Shown here: in pieces, positions 63,988 to 64,000 of the stretch
How positions within the stretch are numbered: position 1 is the first letter of the stretch
Layout of the letters: each line of letters starts with the position of its first letter
From: Tianweitania sp. UT-5YL-CI-8
GTDB lineage: Bacteria > Pseudomonadota > Alphaproteobacteria > Rhizobiales > Rhizobiaceae
Assembly (NCBI RefSeq): GCF_030010215.1
Contig: NZ_JASCRR010000016.1
Coordinates: 20,752-84,751 of the forward strand
DNA: 64,000 bases
Direction: 5' to 3'
Position numbers and translations under genes: made by a program
Notes under the pieces: model-generated
What the model was told of the DNA's origin: nothing
What the model saw: the letters and a program-made list of their open reading frames with translations, nothing else
Databases searched by the model: none

Positions 63988-64000
63988 GGATGCTTGTTGT

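Overview
The window is alphaproteobacterial chromosome, most likely Rhizobiales and Mesorhizobium-like. This rests on high GC, dense operons with ATGA/GTGA overlaps, a pobA/pobR divergon, a RcdA (DUF1465) homologue, usg, a 6S RNA upstream of the 5-formyl-THF cyclo-ligase gene, and a group I intron in tRNA-Arg(CCT). The genus is inferred from gene families, not from a marker comparison.

Layout. 1-2.6 kb: end of an aldehyde dehydrogenase gene and the 4-hydroxybenzoate hydroxylase/AraC regulator pair. 2.6-6.1 kb: DUF2147 and DUF2177 proteins and a lipid-modification operon (DUF1295, CFA-synthase-like methyltransferase, membrane protein). 6.2-15.8 kb: an uncharacterised catabolic island. A minus-strand operon encodes an ABC importer, an FAD oxidoreductase, a CoA transferase, an enoyl-CoA hydratase, a LysR regulator and an amidohydrolase; a ferredoxin and a DapA-family aldolase converge on it. 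16-24.2 kb: tolQRAB followed by a terminator with no pal gene next to it, then ybgC and ruvCAB. The ruv operon is interrupted twice by VapBC-type toxin-antitoxin pairs, one between ruvC and ruvA and one between ruvA and ruvB. 24.2-36.4 kb: housekeeping genes (rcdA, purH, heparinase-like, rsmB, htpX, sdhE-partner DUF1674, transglutaminase-like, MaoC, CoA lyase).

36.5-43.3 kb: a tRNA-Arg(CCT) gene split by a 220-nt group I intron. Its 3' end is the attachment site of a 6.5-kb AT-richer island bounded by a 15-bp direct repeat. The island carries a tyrosine integrase, a 57-aa ORF, an HUH-type Rep-like protein, two overlapping XRE repressors, a second small recombinase, a membrane protein, and a two-gene cargo cassette of unknown function that could be a defence module.

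43.5-58 kb: aldo/keto reductase, LivK-like binding protein, usg, acsA, a 23-aa ORF with an extended Shine-Dalgarno followed by structured RNA and a terminator, SelW-like protein, a frameshifted RDD gene, yebC, an ABC-F ATPase, a metallo-hydrolase, BrnTA, terC, a YmdB-like phosphodiesterase, ygfA, 6S RNA and a MoxR ATPase. 58-64 kb: a decayed patchwork of transposase, metallo-hydrolase, dehydrogenase, NTF2-like and peptidase fragments. It then gives way to small paralogous ORFs (two DUF6894, two 74-79-aa sisters plus a fragment), a Crp-type regulator and a three-hairpin RNA candidate at the end.
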